A DNA stretch of 64,000 nucleotides, from contig CAKAKS010000067.1 in assembly GCA_916700875.1 (NCBI GenBank), forward strand, positions 2,792,909 to 2,856,908, given 5' to 3'. The notes beneath the pieces are model-generated. The model searched no databases. It saw only the letters and a program-made list of their open reading frames with translations, and was not told the DNA's origin. A program made the position numbers and the translations under genes. Source of the stretch: Sebastes aleutianus. Lineage: Eukaryota > Chordata > Actinopteri > Perciformes > Sebastidae. Positions 1 through 10,390 of this stretch are shown piece after piece; within the stretch, counting starts at the first letter, position 1; every line of letters begins with the position of its first letter.

Positions 1-1330
1 CTTGATGATTTGACAGTGGGACAGCCCTAAACCCTCACAGACTTTGCGGGAACGCGCTCCAAAGTCTGTGAGTCTGTGAGTGTGGAGATTGGGATTGGGC
101 CAATGTTCTAATCATCCATCACAGAAGATTTAACTTTGACCTTTGGTGCTTGCCGTAGTTGTTCTCGCTCACCCATGCTCTATTATTAACATTTCAACGT
201 TTTCACTTTCGATTTTCCCTCAAACTGAAGTAGTTTAGGATCGTCGAACTACTGACTTTGAGCTGCAGAGGTGTCTCTGTGTTCCCACATCTTATGGAAC
301 AAAACTATGAAAACAAGTTTTCAGTAATTATTCTTAAAACAACCATTTGTTTAACTTGACTGACAAATTAAGTAATTAACTTGCGTAACCCAGGGAAAAT
401 TATTGATTTAACAGAAAAAAACGCTCTTAAAGTTTGGTAAACAGGGCCTCGTGAGAAAGGAAGGTAATGGCAAGTGATTAAGTTATGATATTCAAGTGTT
501 TTCTTTTCTCAGGGGGTGAAACCAGCTGCCAAAGTCTGACCATTTGTCTGCGTTTGTCCCCCTCCATAATCCCTCCATACTGTAGTTTAAATTAGGAGGG
601 TGCCAGCCCCGCACTGAAGGTGTTACTGCGATCCCTTCTAAATTGCCACTTGTTCTGCTGGCGTCATTAAGACCCTGGAGCGACAGGAGGCCTGTTCTTA
701 AATCGCTGCCCCTGGAAACAGCAGTGGCATGTTTATAATTACGCTCTTTCTTCGAGGGCAATGACGTCTTCCTCGTGGTAAACACGCTCGCTCGGCCGGC
801 TCTGGTCGCGCACAGACCTGAGGATTCATTAAGAGCTGTGACGACAGCCTCGGAGCTCGTTGGCTGTGTTTTATGAGCGGCTCTCACCTCAGAGGGAGCC
901 TGTCGTCGAGGCTGCTCTGAGGGTAGAAACAGTGACGAGGTGGGAAATGTTAGCCATGTTGAAAGCCATTAGTGTTCCATTAGCATTTGGCCTTCAGGAG
1001 TGAGCTGTGGCAAACAGAGGTGACACACTGCACCTTTCTACATCTGAGTGCGGTGCCATGTGTGTCGCAGGTCAGTTGAACACACTAACTCTGTTCTTGA
1101 TTGAATAGCAAATCCTTAAACAAAGCACAAGTTGTTTTGGGATCATTTAAAAGTCTTTTTGAATTAACAACATGTTTCTTTTACCACATAGGAATCTATA
1201 TCATTACACGATCAGAAGTAGACCTCCATTGTCTATTTTTCAGGTGCGTGATTTAAATAAATGGAAGGTTTCTTTTAATACCCAATCAACTCTACCATCT
1301 TGAAGTATTTTAAAAAGGTTTCTCTTGTCA
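1..1330. other. Gene-free unique sequence with a candidate regulatory block at about 490-1000
   Basis: No coding frame here looks like a protein; the 131-codon minus frame at 492-887 has no recognisable domain. The part from about 490 to 1000 has no simple repeats or transposon ends, higher GC than its surroundings, and TTTAAATTAGG, TTTATAATTACG and ATTCATTAAG sites of the kind homeodomain proteins bind. That is compatible with a conserved enhancer, but conservation cannot be seen from one sequence. The remaining parts are AT-rich and featureless. Confidence 0.3.
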
Positions 1331-1800
1331 GTGGAGAGCATTTGTTTTGGGGATAAAGGGCTGTCGGTCAAATCGGCTTTTGGTCGAATGGCACTTTTTT
1401 TTCGGACTATTGGGGTTTCAGAATAATGGGCTGTTGGAACAATGGCATGGTACCCTGGCAGGAGGTCGGAGTGGACGGTTGGGTCAAACATGGTGCTTTC
1501 ACCCAGGAGACCGGTGTTTGTGTCCCATGTGAAACCAAAAGCAACATATTTATTTGAACCCAAAACATGATCTTTTACTAAACCTAACCAAGTAGTTTTG
1601 TTGCCTAAACTTAAACGTGAGTGAGAATACAGTTTTGAAATGCCTAAAGTGCCACGAGTGGTTAAAACACACTCAAACATTGATATACACGCATGTAGAA
1701 TTGTTGATATGAAACATATTTCTGGTTCAGAAATGCTGAGATTCATGGATGATGTATCCGTGGATCCGTGGTTTTGAAAAATGTACAATGCCAACATTTT
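1330..1800 (+). repeat. Diverged P-family repeat joined to the repeat also found at 2275 and 41375
   Basis: The middle block (CAGGAGACCGGTGTTTGTGT) lies near 1504, followed by a CTAAACCTAACCAAGTAG block near 1580. Before it, 1410-1450 (AATGGGCTGTTGGAACAATGG) resembles the complement of 41420-41460. After it, GAAATGTACAATGCCA-like sequence near 1775 is also found near 41297. The 185-codon minus frame across this region is a by-product of the repeat. Confidence 0.65.
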
Positions 1801-1851
1801 ATTCTGGAGACTGGGTTGCTACAAATGGTTTGGTTTCTAGCTAGAAACTTA

Positions 1852-2165
1852 CTGAAAGTAATGCACTGTTGAACTGTAATTTGTGTATATCCCATGAAAT
1901 CCATTCGTATGTAATCCACGTAATGGGTGAGTCTAAAATACTGGACTTTTGCCCAGGAGACTGGTGTCCGTGTCCCGTGTGAAACCAGAAGTCAGCGTTG
2001 GTTTATTTGTCACGTAACTTCTGTACTGAAGTTACACCACTTGTGGTGTGGCGTAATTTAACCACGATCTTTTCCTAATCCTAACTAAGTGGTGTTGTTG
2101 CCTGGACCTAAGGAAGTTGTTTCCTGTGAAGACGGATTTTGAAAAGACTATGCATGTAACGAGCT
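1852..2165 (+). repeat. P-family repeat, subfamily starting AAAGTAATGCACTGT
   Basis: It starts with GAAAGTAATGCACTGTTGAA, passes the middle block (GGAGACTGGTGTCCGTGTCC near 1959), a GTCACGTAACTTCTGTACTG stretch, then CCTAATCCTAACTAAGTGG, and ends near GAAAAGACTATGCATGTAACG. The complement of the same order of blocks occurs at 3955-4265, and another direct copy at 51380-51665. Sharing both ends and order across three copies shows one mobile subfamily. Confidence 0.75.
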
Positions 2166-2274
2166 GAAATTGACACGTGTTGCTCGACATTCGTAGGAAA
2201 ACGAACAAAATAGGAGGAATAACTTTTTCTTAAGATATCATACGAACAATCGTATGAGAATACATTGATTGGTT

Positions 2275-2450
2275 GGGTTGGTTAGGTTTAGGCATGAGGA
2301 GTGAGATTGGTTAGGGTTCGGGTAAGAATATCAGGGTAAGCCAATCAGAGTTGGAGTAGGGCGGGTCATGGGGATACGGAACAATGGCATGACATCGACA
2401 GAGGTACTGATCTGAGGGAACATAGATACGCTCCTGTATAGCTGCATTCT
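2275..2450 (-). repeat. Dispersed repeat, inverted copy of 41375-41555
   Basis: GGGTTGGTTAGGTTTAG, CCAATCAGAGTTGGAGTAGG, GGCGGGTCATGGGG, GGAACAATGGC and TCTGAGGGAACATAGA occur here in this order; the complement of all of them occurs in reverse order at 41375-41555. The two copies are about 39 kb apart and in opposite orientation. Confidence 0.7.
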
Positions 2451-3115
2451 CCACAGATGGTGTGAAGGCAGCTAATGAAATAATGAGCCAGAAGAGCTGA
2501 AAGCCCATGTAAGTGATAAATAACGTCACTGACACAGATGTTGCTGAGTGACTGAAAATAAAGGTAATTTTCATTTTACACAACTCTGAATTCGAACTGT
2601 TCCTGTGTGAAGGAACTTAACGTTTATCTGAACACCCTCTTTGTTAAATTTACACCGGATGCCTCCACCGTCCACCACTTCATCAAATGGAGCCTTGGAC
2701 ATTTGGGAAGATCAACTTCCCTGAAGTGCTGAAGCCGTCAGTGTAAATGTTTGAAAAAGAGATAAGTAGCCTAGCATCTCTGTAGTGCCTGGGCCTTGTC
2801 CTCTCCTTCTCAGGGAATTGGGGATTTGGCAGGTTTCCCTCATCTTAGTGGAGCTGGCCTTGTCTTTTTTTTCTTCTTTTCTTTATACCTCTGGTAAACC
2901 TGTTGGCCCCTTTTTACCGCTGTCCTTCTACCTCAGGATACTTGGAGCAGTGAAGCTGGAAAAGCCATTTAGGACGGATATCAGATGATGTGTAATTTGG
3001 GCTTAAAATAACATGTACGCAGCGTGTGAGTCTGAAGGCTCGACTTATTTCCTGGAGGGTTTAAGTGGCCTCGTTTTACTCATTTGGTAAAAATCCGACT
3101 AACATACACATTTGT
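2451..3115. other. Gene-free unique sequence
   Basis: No domain-bearing frame, transposon end or RNA gene seen. There is a short T-rich pyrimidine stretch near 2865-2885. Confidence 0.5.
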
Positions 3116-3120
3116 ACAGA

Positions 3121-3261
3121 CACACACACACACACACTCAGGAAAACATCCCACACACAAATACACACATCTGCACAGAGGGTAAACAGTCATGCTCTCT
3201 CTCTCTCTCTCCCTGCTAATATTTACCCATGTTAGCCCCTTAAGTAACAGCTTTTCCCACA

Positions 3262-3304
<43 letters not shown>
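3121..3304. repeat. Microsatellite cluster: (CA)n 3121-3137, (CT)n 3195-3211, (TG)n 3267-3304
   Basis: Three separate dinucleotide runs lie within 185 bp. The last is 19 uninterrupted TG units. Small frames across them are artefacts. Confidence 0.95.
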
Positions 3305-3307
<3 letters not shown>

Positions 3308-3627
3308 AGATATACCAGCGCATGCAAATGTATGATAAATGACAATTTAATATGCATGTGCATGAATGTTTGTATATAGTGTCATAGCGTCTCTGCAGGT
3401 GTTAGAGTGAAAACATGCACAGCATTAAGATATACAGGAGCTATAAGGTATATTCATTCATTTCATTTATTGGAAATGGAAACTCACAAAGTATTCAATC
3501 ACATTTGCAACATATCCTCATACAGCGGTTCATATGATATCTTACAAAAAGTTATCCCTCATTTTCTGTGCGTTCTCCTTCGAATGTCCAGCAACACGTG
3601 TCAATTTCCACTTGTTACATGCATACA

Positions 3628-3951
3628 TTCATTCATTATCTGTAACCGCTTATCCCATTCACGGTCGCTGGGGGGGCTGGAGCCGATTCCAGCTGACATT
3701 GGGTGAAGGCGGGGTAGACCCTGGGTCCCCAGACTATCACAGGGCTGACACATAGAGACAGACAACCATTCACGCTCACATTCACACCTACGGGACATTT
3801 AGTGTCAACAATGAACCTAACCTGCATGTCTTTGGACTGTGGGAGGAAACCTGAGAACCTGGAGAAAACCCACGCTAACACGGGGAGAACATGCACACTC
3901 CACGAAGAAGGACCCCAAGCCATGTTTGTACCTGCGACAGATAGGCAGCCC
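3628..3951 (-). mobile_element. tRNA-derived SINE with perfect 12-bp target-site duplication
   Basis: This is a common teleost short repeat. Read on the minus strand its body contains CATGTTCTCCCCGTGTTAGC, TCCCACAGTCCAAAGACATG and GTGTGAATGTGAGCGTGAATG, and it ends in an AATGAATGAATG-type tail. The 12-bp word TACATGCATACA stands immediately on both sides (3616-3627 and 3952-3963), which is what LINE-mediated insertion leaves. The tRNA-like head at the 3951 end is badly degraded. A better preserved copy is at 56863-57172. Confidence 0.85.
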
Positions 3952-3954
3952 TAC

Positions 3955-4265
3955 ATGCATACAGTCTTTTCAAAATAAACATCCATGTTCACAGGAAATA
4001 TCTTAGGTTAGGTTTAGGAAAAGATCGTGGTTTGCGTTAAAATAACTACGGTAAGTGCTGTAACTTATGCACAGAAGTTACGACACAAGTAAATCAACGT
4101 TGACTTCTGACTTCACACGAAGAGCGGTCTCCTGGGTGAAAGTCCGGTGTTTTTTTGACCCAACATCCACCCCGACCTCCTTGCTAGGTGTTTTTTGTTG
4201 CTCTTTATACTTCCTGCTTAGCGATTACATGGGATATATACAAATAACAGTGCATTACTTTTCAT
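3955..4265 (-). repeat. P-family repeat, subfamily with AAAGTAATGCACTGT end, inverted
   Basis: Contains TTAGGTTAGGTTTAGGAAAAG, then GTAACTTATGCACAGAAGTT, GCGGTCTCCTGGGTGAAAGT and finally ACAGTGCATTACTTTTCATA. This is the reverse complement of 1852-2165 in the same block order. The two copies bracket about 1.8 kb, so they could pair as an inverted repeat. Confidence 0.75.
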
Positions 4266-4572
4266 AGGTATAGCTATGAACGGTGTATGAGACCAGCCTG
4301 ACCCTTGACAGCATTTCTTTGTGGATGTGTCTGTATCAGTGTAGCATATTAGATTAGATTTTACAAATTTCTCCCATTCCACCTTCAAAATATGGACCAA
4401 GCGAAGGGTGTTGGCTGCTTTCTGACAGCAGTGTACATACATGTATTTGTACCTGGAGCATAGACACATTCCACAGAAAGGTGATGAGTCAACCTTGACC
4501 CAGACGAAGCCTGGCAGCATTCTCCACCCACCCTGTCGACCCACCCACGCCTGTTGTCAACCCAAATCCTTC

Positions 4573-4575
<3 letters not shown>
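4266..4575. other. Gene-free unique sequence
   Basis: No gene or mobile element end recognised. Confidence 0.5.

Positions 4576-4654
<79 letters not shown>
4576..4654. repeat. (AC)n microsatellite, about 39 units, uninterrupted
   Basis: A pure AC run of 79 bp. It produces long Thr-His and Val-Cys frames on both strands that are not genes. Likely polymorphic in length. Confidence 0.98.
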
Positions 4655-4659
<5 letters not shown>

Positions 4660-5284
4660 ATCAACAGGCTCACGGTAGACTGAGAGCGCCCCCTCCTCCC
4701 CCAAACAGACAGGAGTGAATTATTGGGGTGAATGTGGGTCGATGTGGGAGTGAGGGAGGAGGAGGAGATCGGATGGTGTAAAGAGGAAAAGGCGGGTGTG
4801 AGGAGGGAGAAGACGGGAAACACAGAGGGAGAGGTTAAATGAGTGACAGGCAGGTTAGTCAGACATAACGAAGAACATTTCCAGTTTAATTTACCAATTT
4901 ACCTTTGTGGAATTACAGATAATTCAGGATAATGTGTTGTCATTAAAACCTGGAACAATAATGAATACACACATAACCTACAACTAACTCTCGATGGTGT
5001 TGTATGGATATTAAGTGTACTAAATTCATTGTCGATGACGATGATGATTTTGAAGTGTGTGTGCTTTTAGCTTTCACAAATGAAGTTGGAAAAATACAAA
5101 TTCTTTGAGTTGAAAAAGTACTGAAAGAAGTCAGTAAAGTATGATACCACAACATCAACACAAGAGTTTACCAGTTTAATTCAACCAGTGCAGCGGCTGT
5201 TTGGAGTGTGTGGCTGTTGCGAATTGAACTGCAGTGAGACGCTGCGTATGACATGCTGGACTGTCTGAAGAGTCCGGAGACCCA
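4655..5284. other. Gene-free sequence with a purine-rich stretch at 4740-4840
   Basis: The plus strand from about 4740 to 4840 is rich in GAGG/GGAG. The rest is AT-rich and featureless. Confidence 0.5.
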
Positions 5285-5500
5285 CCTCCGCTGCTGCACA
5301 GAGCGCTCTTGGCTCGTTTATTAAAATGTTATTAATATTGAATGTGTCACTTTTCCAAATTGCACCAAATTTGACAAAGCACTCCATGGGGTCCCCAGCA
5401 ATATACCCACCAAGTGAAAAGTAGATCGGATGAGCGGTTCTCAAGATATGCAAAGGACACACAGACAAAAAGACAGACAGACATTGCTGGCTTTATAGTT
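5285..5500. repeat. Dispersed teleost repeat ending in a (GACA)n-like tail
   Basis: The stretch with CCAGCAATATACCCACCAAG and AGCGGTTCTCAAGATATGC, followed by ACACACAGACAAAAAGACAGACAGACA, matches my memory of a high-copy fish repeat with this ending. No second copy lies in the window, so this rests on recall and on the tail structure. Confidence 0.5.
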
Positions 5501-5504
5501 AGAT

Positions 5505-5890
5505 TCACTTCAATACAACTTTATTGGTACACAAAGGCAATTTGACTTTGGGAAGACAGACAGAAAACAGACAGTTACAAGCAGAAGAGCTGTTTGGGAC
5601 TGTTGGGCTGATAGTGCAGTTAAGTAATGAAAGACATAATAAAAAAAAAATGAATAAGAAATAAAAATAAATAATACATAAGGAAATAGTCCACATGGCA
5701 GATAGGCATTTAATTATTGTATCTGCAAAGCTCCAGATAGAACCTAGAATTGTCCTTCAGCTCATCGTTCACTAGGCGGATGGCAAATGAACAACACTGC
5801 ACCACTTGGTATAGCACCTGGGGAGGCATAGGCGGCGCCCGAGAGGGAGCATCTGGAACTGGGGGTGGAGGACATGGGTACTTTGTCTTG
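5505..5890 (-). mobile_element. 3' end of a LINE (L2/CR1-like), 5'-truncated
   Basis: On the minus strand the sequence runs from a short frame encoding SFAIRLVNDEL-like residues (about 5790-5760), typical of the extreme C-terminus of fish L2-type reverse transcriptases, through an AT-rich 3' region to ACCAATAAAGTTGTATTGAA at about 5530-5511, a polyadenylation-like end. Everything upstream is missing, as in most LINE insertions. The clade is uncertain. Confidence 0.5.
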
Positions 5891-8329
5891 ACCTGCAGCT
5901 AAGGATTACATGCTCCTCTACAACCAAACAAAATTCACTTTGCAGGACTAAAATGCATTGTGAGAGGAAAATCGTGCTCCGCAGAGTACGGTAACTGCAA
6001 GCATCAGATAAGTAGTGGAAGAGAAAGAACATTTCCATCTAAAATGTAGAGGAGGAAAAGAAACGTCTGGGAAAAAGGAAAAATATTCACTAAACTGTTC
6101 TTTTAGTATGCAGTTTATTAGAGGACTTTGCTGCTAATACAATTACTTCTACTGCCAGAACTATTGATACTTAGAATGCTAACACTGCTGCTACAAGCAG
6201 TAAGCCTATACTATTCTATATTTTCCTAACTTTTGTTGCATCAACTCAACATGCAACAGAATAACTAAGTCCTTCTATACATTCATATGTAGCACTACAA
6301 TGACTATACTTCTTCTACATCTAATACAATCTGTATTTCAACTGATGATACGTGGCTAACAGTAAATGATTACATCACAAGTGAAGGCGAAGCATGTTTT
6401 TATGACAATTCAGTTATCTCTTAAAGAGCACTACATCTACTGAATGGCATTCCTGAAGCCCTGGAAGTGCAGCCCCTGTACAAACTCCAGGTATGTCACT
6501 CAGCGATGATAAAGCACGCACCAGAGCGTAATTAACCTTATCTCACCTCAAATAAGTCTGACAACAGGTGCGTTTAGCGCGGCAAGTCGACAAGGATTGC
6601 AGCTGCAAAGAGCCCTCATTTGCGAGATAGCGCTGTCAAAGGCTAACCAACCCGAGGAGAGATGGCTGCGAATGCTCAGACGCACATAAAAATGTCAATC
6701 TGTACGTCTCACTAATGGCATTTAGTCTGCCAATGAGGGCGGCAGTTTCACCTGATTGCAACTCTGCCAGTTTCAGGGCCTGTTTTTAACTACAAAACTC
6801 AAATTAAGAAGTTGCCTTGTTAAGATAACATGAATTGATTGATTAAAATTCATTGAATGGTATGATTTGGACAGAAATGGTGCATTTTGCAAACTGTCTA
6901 ATATGTTCGGTCATTCTATCGGTTGTGGAGATTGAAAATTCTGCTCGTGGAGACATTATCAGGAGGGATTTAGCTGTCAATCACCTGTAGCACACTGCCA
7001 GTGGCTCTGTTCCAAGTGGATGGGAAAGCTTGATGTGTTGGTCTTTTTTTTCAAACTTTCTGCTGCTTTTTGGCGGACGTTTTCTTTCAGTGCGAACAAC
7101 AAAGTTCGGCCCCCTGAACTCGACTCCAGAGGTCGCAGACGTTGACACAGCGAGACACTCCTTTCCTCTCTGTCAAAGAGCCTTGAGCGCTTATGGCGCA
7201 GACGCTCCAAATTTAGAGACACAACCCTAAATACATAAAGCTTTTTATACCATACGGCGCGCAAACATCTCCTCCTGCCCAGACAACAACCCACTAATCT
7301 CGGCAAAGCTGAAGGTAACTGTTTAGTTACCGTGGTAACGCTGTGTGTTGTGGTGCTCCACGGCTAAGACTATATAAAGACTATAGGGATTTAAATCAGT
7401 GTTTACATTGCAGGAAATAGATAAATACTATTTGACATGGGCCGTTAAACTGATGTATGCTCGGAGCTTTCGCGGCCCTTCATGGATGACAGACACTGTA
7501 GAAGCCATCTGGAAGGTAAACTGACCATTGCACTGTATGTTCTTATGGTAAGCCATGTAGCATAGCCGTAAGAGAGGAATCTATTTTACTCACTGAGCGC
7601 CAGCTTTAGCCTCTGAAGACACTACCATGTCTTTGAGCATCTGCAGCTTCTGTGCATTTGCCAGAAATGCTGTGGGCTTTTATTTTCAAATGTGTCTTAC
7701 AAAATAAACATGTTGATTTGTCTCGGGGGATTTCACTTCTGCAGGCAAGCGTTTAAAATGTTTTTCCTACTTTTTGTCTCTGACTTTTATTTTTTTTTAC
7801 CTTTCTTCACCTTGAAGCTCAACAAGCAATGTCTATTTTTATGATGCATTAAAATCAAGAGTAGTATTTCTAAACCATGAGTCGTCCTGCTCCAAGAGTC
7901 TACAGGTGTTCAGTACAACTGACCAGACAAATGGGGACCCCTGAGTGAAGATGAGTGGGACTATAACTATGTATTTCATGAAAATGCCCACTTACGCTAT
8001 ATTGAATTGAAGCAGATTGTGAACACGTGCTTCAAATGAAAACTGTCTCCCATGTTCATCATTTCAAAATGTTAAACGTAACTGAGAATGCAGTTGAGTT
8101 ATACGGGAAAGTCATTTTGTAGGAGACAGGGTTTGACATTTAGGGAATAATGCTTATTTTCTTTATTGCTGAGAGTTAGAGGAGAATATCCTATTCTCAC
8201 ATCTGTACAATGAAGCGTCGGCACACAGCTGTTTAGCTTAGCGTAGCACAAAGACTGGAAACAGGCTCTGTCCAAATGTAACAAAACCCCCTAACCAGCA
8301 TCTCCAAAGCTCTTTAATTACCACAATAC
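5891..8329. other. Gene-free unique sequence with a candidate regulatory block at about 6450-6790
   Basis: No protein domain was recognised in the small frames, including the overlapping frames at 6977-7306. The 6450-6790 part is repeat-free and carries GCGTAATTAACC, CTCATTTGC and CACTAATGGCATTTAG; it reads like developmental regulatory DNA. This is inference from composition only. Confidence 0.3.
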
Positions 8330-8337
8330 ATCTCATT

Positions 8338-8915
8338 TAGGGCTGTCAAAGTTAACGCCATAATAAGGCGTTAACACAAATTTGTTTAAACGCCACTAAT
8401 TTCTGGCATCATCGAACTTGCGCTATATTTTGGCGAGGAAAAACTTTCACAGCCATTTTCAAAGGGGTCCCTTGACCTCTGACCTCCAGATATGTGAATG
8501 TAAATGAGTTCTATGGGTACCCACGAGTCTCCCCTTTACAGACATGCCCACTTTATGATAATCACATGCAGTTTGGGGCAAGTCATAGTCAAGTCAGCAC
8601 ACTGACACACTGACAGCTGTTGTTCCCTGTTGGGCTGCAGTTTGCCATGTTATGACTTGAGCATATTTTTTTATGCTAAATGCAGTACTTTTGAGGGTTT
8701 CTGGACAATATGTGTCATTGTTTTGTGTTGTTAATTGATTTCCAATAATAAATATATACATACATTTGCATGAAGCAGCATATTTGCCCACTCCCATGCT
8801 GGTAAGTGAATTAAATACTTGACAAATCTCCCTTTAAGGTATATTTTGAACAGATACAAAAATGGGTGATTTTAATTTAATCATGATGAAATATTTGAAT
8901 CGATTGACAGCCCTA
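8338..8915. mobile_element. Non-autonomous hAT-like DNA transposon (MITE), copy 1
   Basis: Ends are TAGGGCTGTCAA (8338-8349) and its exact complement TTGACAGCCCTA (8904-8915). Both flanks carry the 8-bp word ATCTCATT (8330-8337 and 8916-8923), the duplication length made by hAT transposases. The interior matches 31357-32057 closely (for example ACCCACGAGTCTCCCCTTTA) but lacks about 130 bp present there and has about 25 bp that the other copy lacks. No transposase frame is present, so it must have been moved by an element elsewhere. Confidence 0.92.
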
Positions 8916-8923
8916 ATCTCATT

Positions 8924-9495
8924 TGTTTAATCCAAAACCGTAGTGTAAAAACAAGACTTTATATATTTTGACAGAGTGTTATGTGCTGGAGTATTTCTTG
9001 GCCAGATGCAGTGACTTCCTGAAGTCTTGTTGTTGTTGTGAGGTTGATAGGCAACCAGCAGAGACTTCAGGAAGTCTTCCTTTAAGTGAACATAATTAAA
9101 AGACAACTTTCAAGTTGTAAAAATACTTCATGGAGTACACAATGAATGGCTGAGACACTTATGCTAATGGTCTCTCCACATTAGTGGGGGTCTTGTAAGT
9201 CAATGTAAGATAGTAGGGTGGACTTTTCAGTGGCTTTGTAGTAATCCCACTGGCTAGCTGCTGTGGCTCTGGCGTGGAGCTCGGAGCGCGGCGTTGGGTT
9301 TCGCCGGCGGGTCTTTTGACCGGGCTCACTGGGGATGAGTGGAGATCCTGAGCGCTGCAGAGGCACTTATGAAGGACGCACATTGTTGCCAGCCCTGGGG
9401 AGAAAACTGAGCAGTCTGGCAACACAGGCGGAATTTCCTACTGCGATGTTATCTCACACAAGACATTTAGCTTCAGCCAAATGAAGGAGGGGGCA
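8924..9495. other. Gene-free unique sequence
   Basis: Two short frames near 9159-9425 have no domain. A near-repeat of AGAGACTTCAGGAAGTC and AGTGACTTCCTGAAGTC occurs at 9007-9077, a short imperfect palindrome. Confidence 0.45.
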
Positions 9496-9496
9496 T

Positions 9497-9690
9497 AGAG
9501 AGAGAGAGAGAGAGAGAGGAAGGAGTGTGGAGGGAGGAGGGGGAGAAACAGAGGGACAGGGAAAGATGGAGGAGAGAGACAGGTGAACGACGGAGGGGGT
9601 GGCAGAGATACAGAAGAGGGGATGAGGATGATAGAGAGAGGGAAAGTAGAGTGTAAGAGAGAGAAAGGAAATGAGTGTAAATGAAAGAAA
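9497..9690. repeat. (AG)n microsatellite and purine-rich tract
   Basis: A pure AG run lies at 9497-9519, followed by about 170 bp of GGAGGGGG/AGAGAG-rich plus strand. The 93-codon Ser/Leu/Pro frame on the minus strand is a composition artefact. Confidence 0.9.
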
Positions 9691-9856
9691 TTCTACAGAG
9701 CCAAGCAAGTTATTGGAGGTAAACTCTGTGCACACAAATGATTAATTCATACCCTTAAGTTATAATTTTTTTCCCTCATTAATTCAATGTTGTTATCCTG
9801 TACAATATTTAAAGGAATTGCAAAGATAACACTGTGCTGTTTTAAGGCACACCCCA

Positions 9857-10390
9857 TCTCATGGCAAAGCGTGTAATAGACCCGCCTGTCCACCAGAAGA
9901 AAGCATGTCAGTGTCACGTTGTGCCTAGCCAAGACGTGAATATTACACACCTGCATGAAGGTGCAGTGTCGGTTGTCATGTCTTTTCTTTATTCTGTACA
10001 AGTCCCCAAGCTAGTGACGTAGTATATAAAGTGAGAAAGACAACTTATGGTGGGCAGGTGGAGAGGTGGATGGATCCAATAAACAGGACTTTTAGACGGG
10101 AGGCCGGTGTTTTGTTTTGTAAGTTCAGTGACAATTGTCACGTGTTTTGTAGTGACGTAGTACATTTTCCGTACTGACGTACGTGTTTTACTTAGTTCAC
10201 ATACTTGTTTTAAGCGGTTTTCTTGCCTTACCCTAAGTCTGTGTCTTTGTTGCCCGCTGGTGGAACTGCGCGTTAAAACAGACATGTAATATTCATGTCT
10301 CTTGCAAGGCAAAACGTGACACTGACACGTTGTCCTCTGGTGGACGGGCGAGTCTATTACACACTTTGGTGTGATATCGGGTTGTGAGGC
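9857..10390. mobile_element. Long-TIR foldback element with a P-family core, copy 1
   Basis: The left arm (from about 9866, GCGTGTAATAGACCCGCCTG, CCACCAGAAG, GTCAGTGTCACGTT, GTGAATATTACAC) is repeated as an imperfect inverted arm ending near 10378 (AACGTGACACTGACACG, CCTCTGGTGG, GTCTATTACAC). Arms are about 80 bp. Between them lies P-family-like sequence (GGAGGCCGGTGTTTTG, GTAGTGACGTAGTACATTTT). A second copy is at 17100-17715. No coding capacity. Confidence 0.82.

Noticed and set aside
1240..1797. 185-codon minus frame
   Set aside because: It lies across a diverged P-family repeat also found elsewhere in the window in broken form; no domain.
4441..4823. Thr-His and Val-Cys repeat frames
   Set aside because: Created by the (AC)n microsatellite. 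The same applies at 21455-21907 and 41659-41969.
8594..8797. 67-codon minus frame that is also open in the second hAT MITE (31718-31921)
   Set aside because: The two copies are similar at the DNA level, so a shared open frame is expected. Many changes between them alter residues and the frame resembles no known protein.
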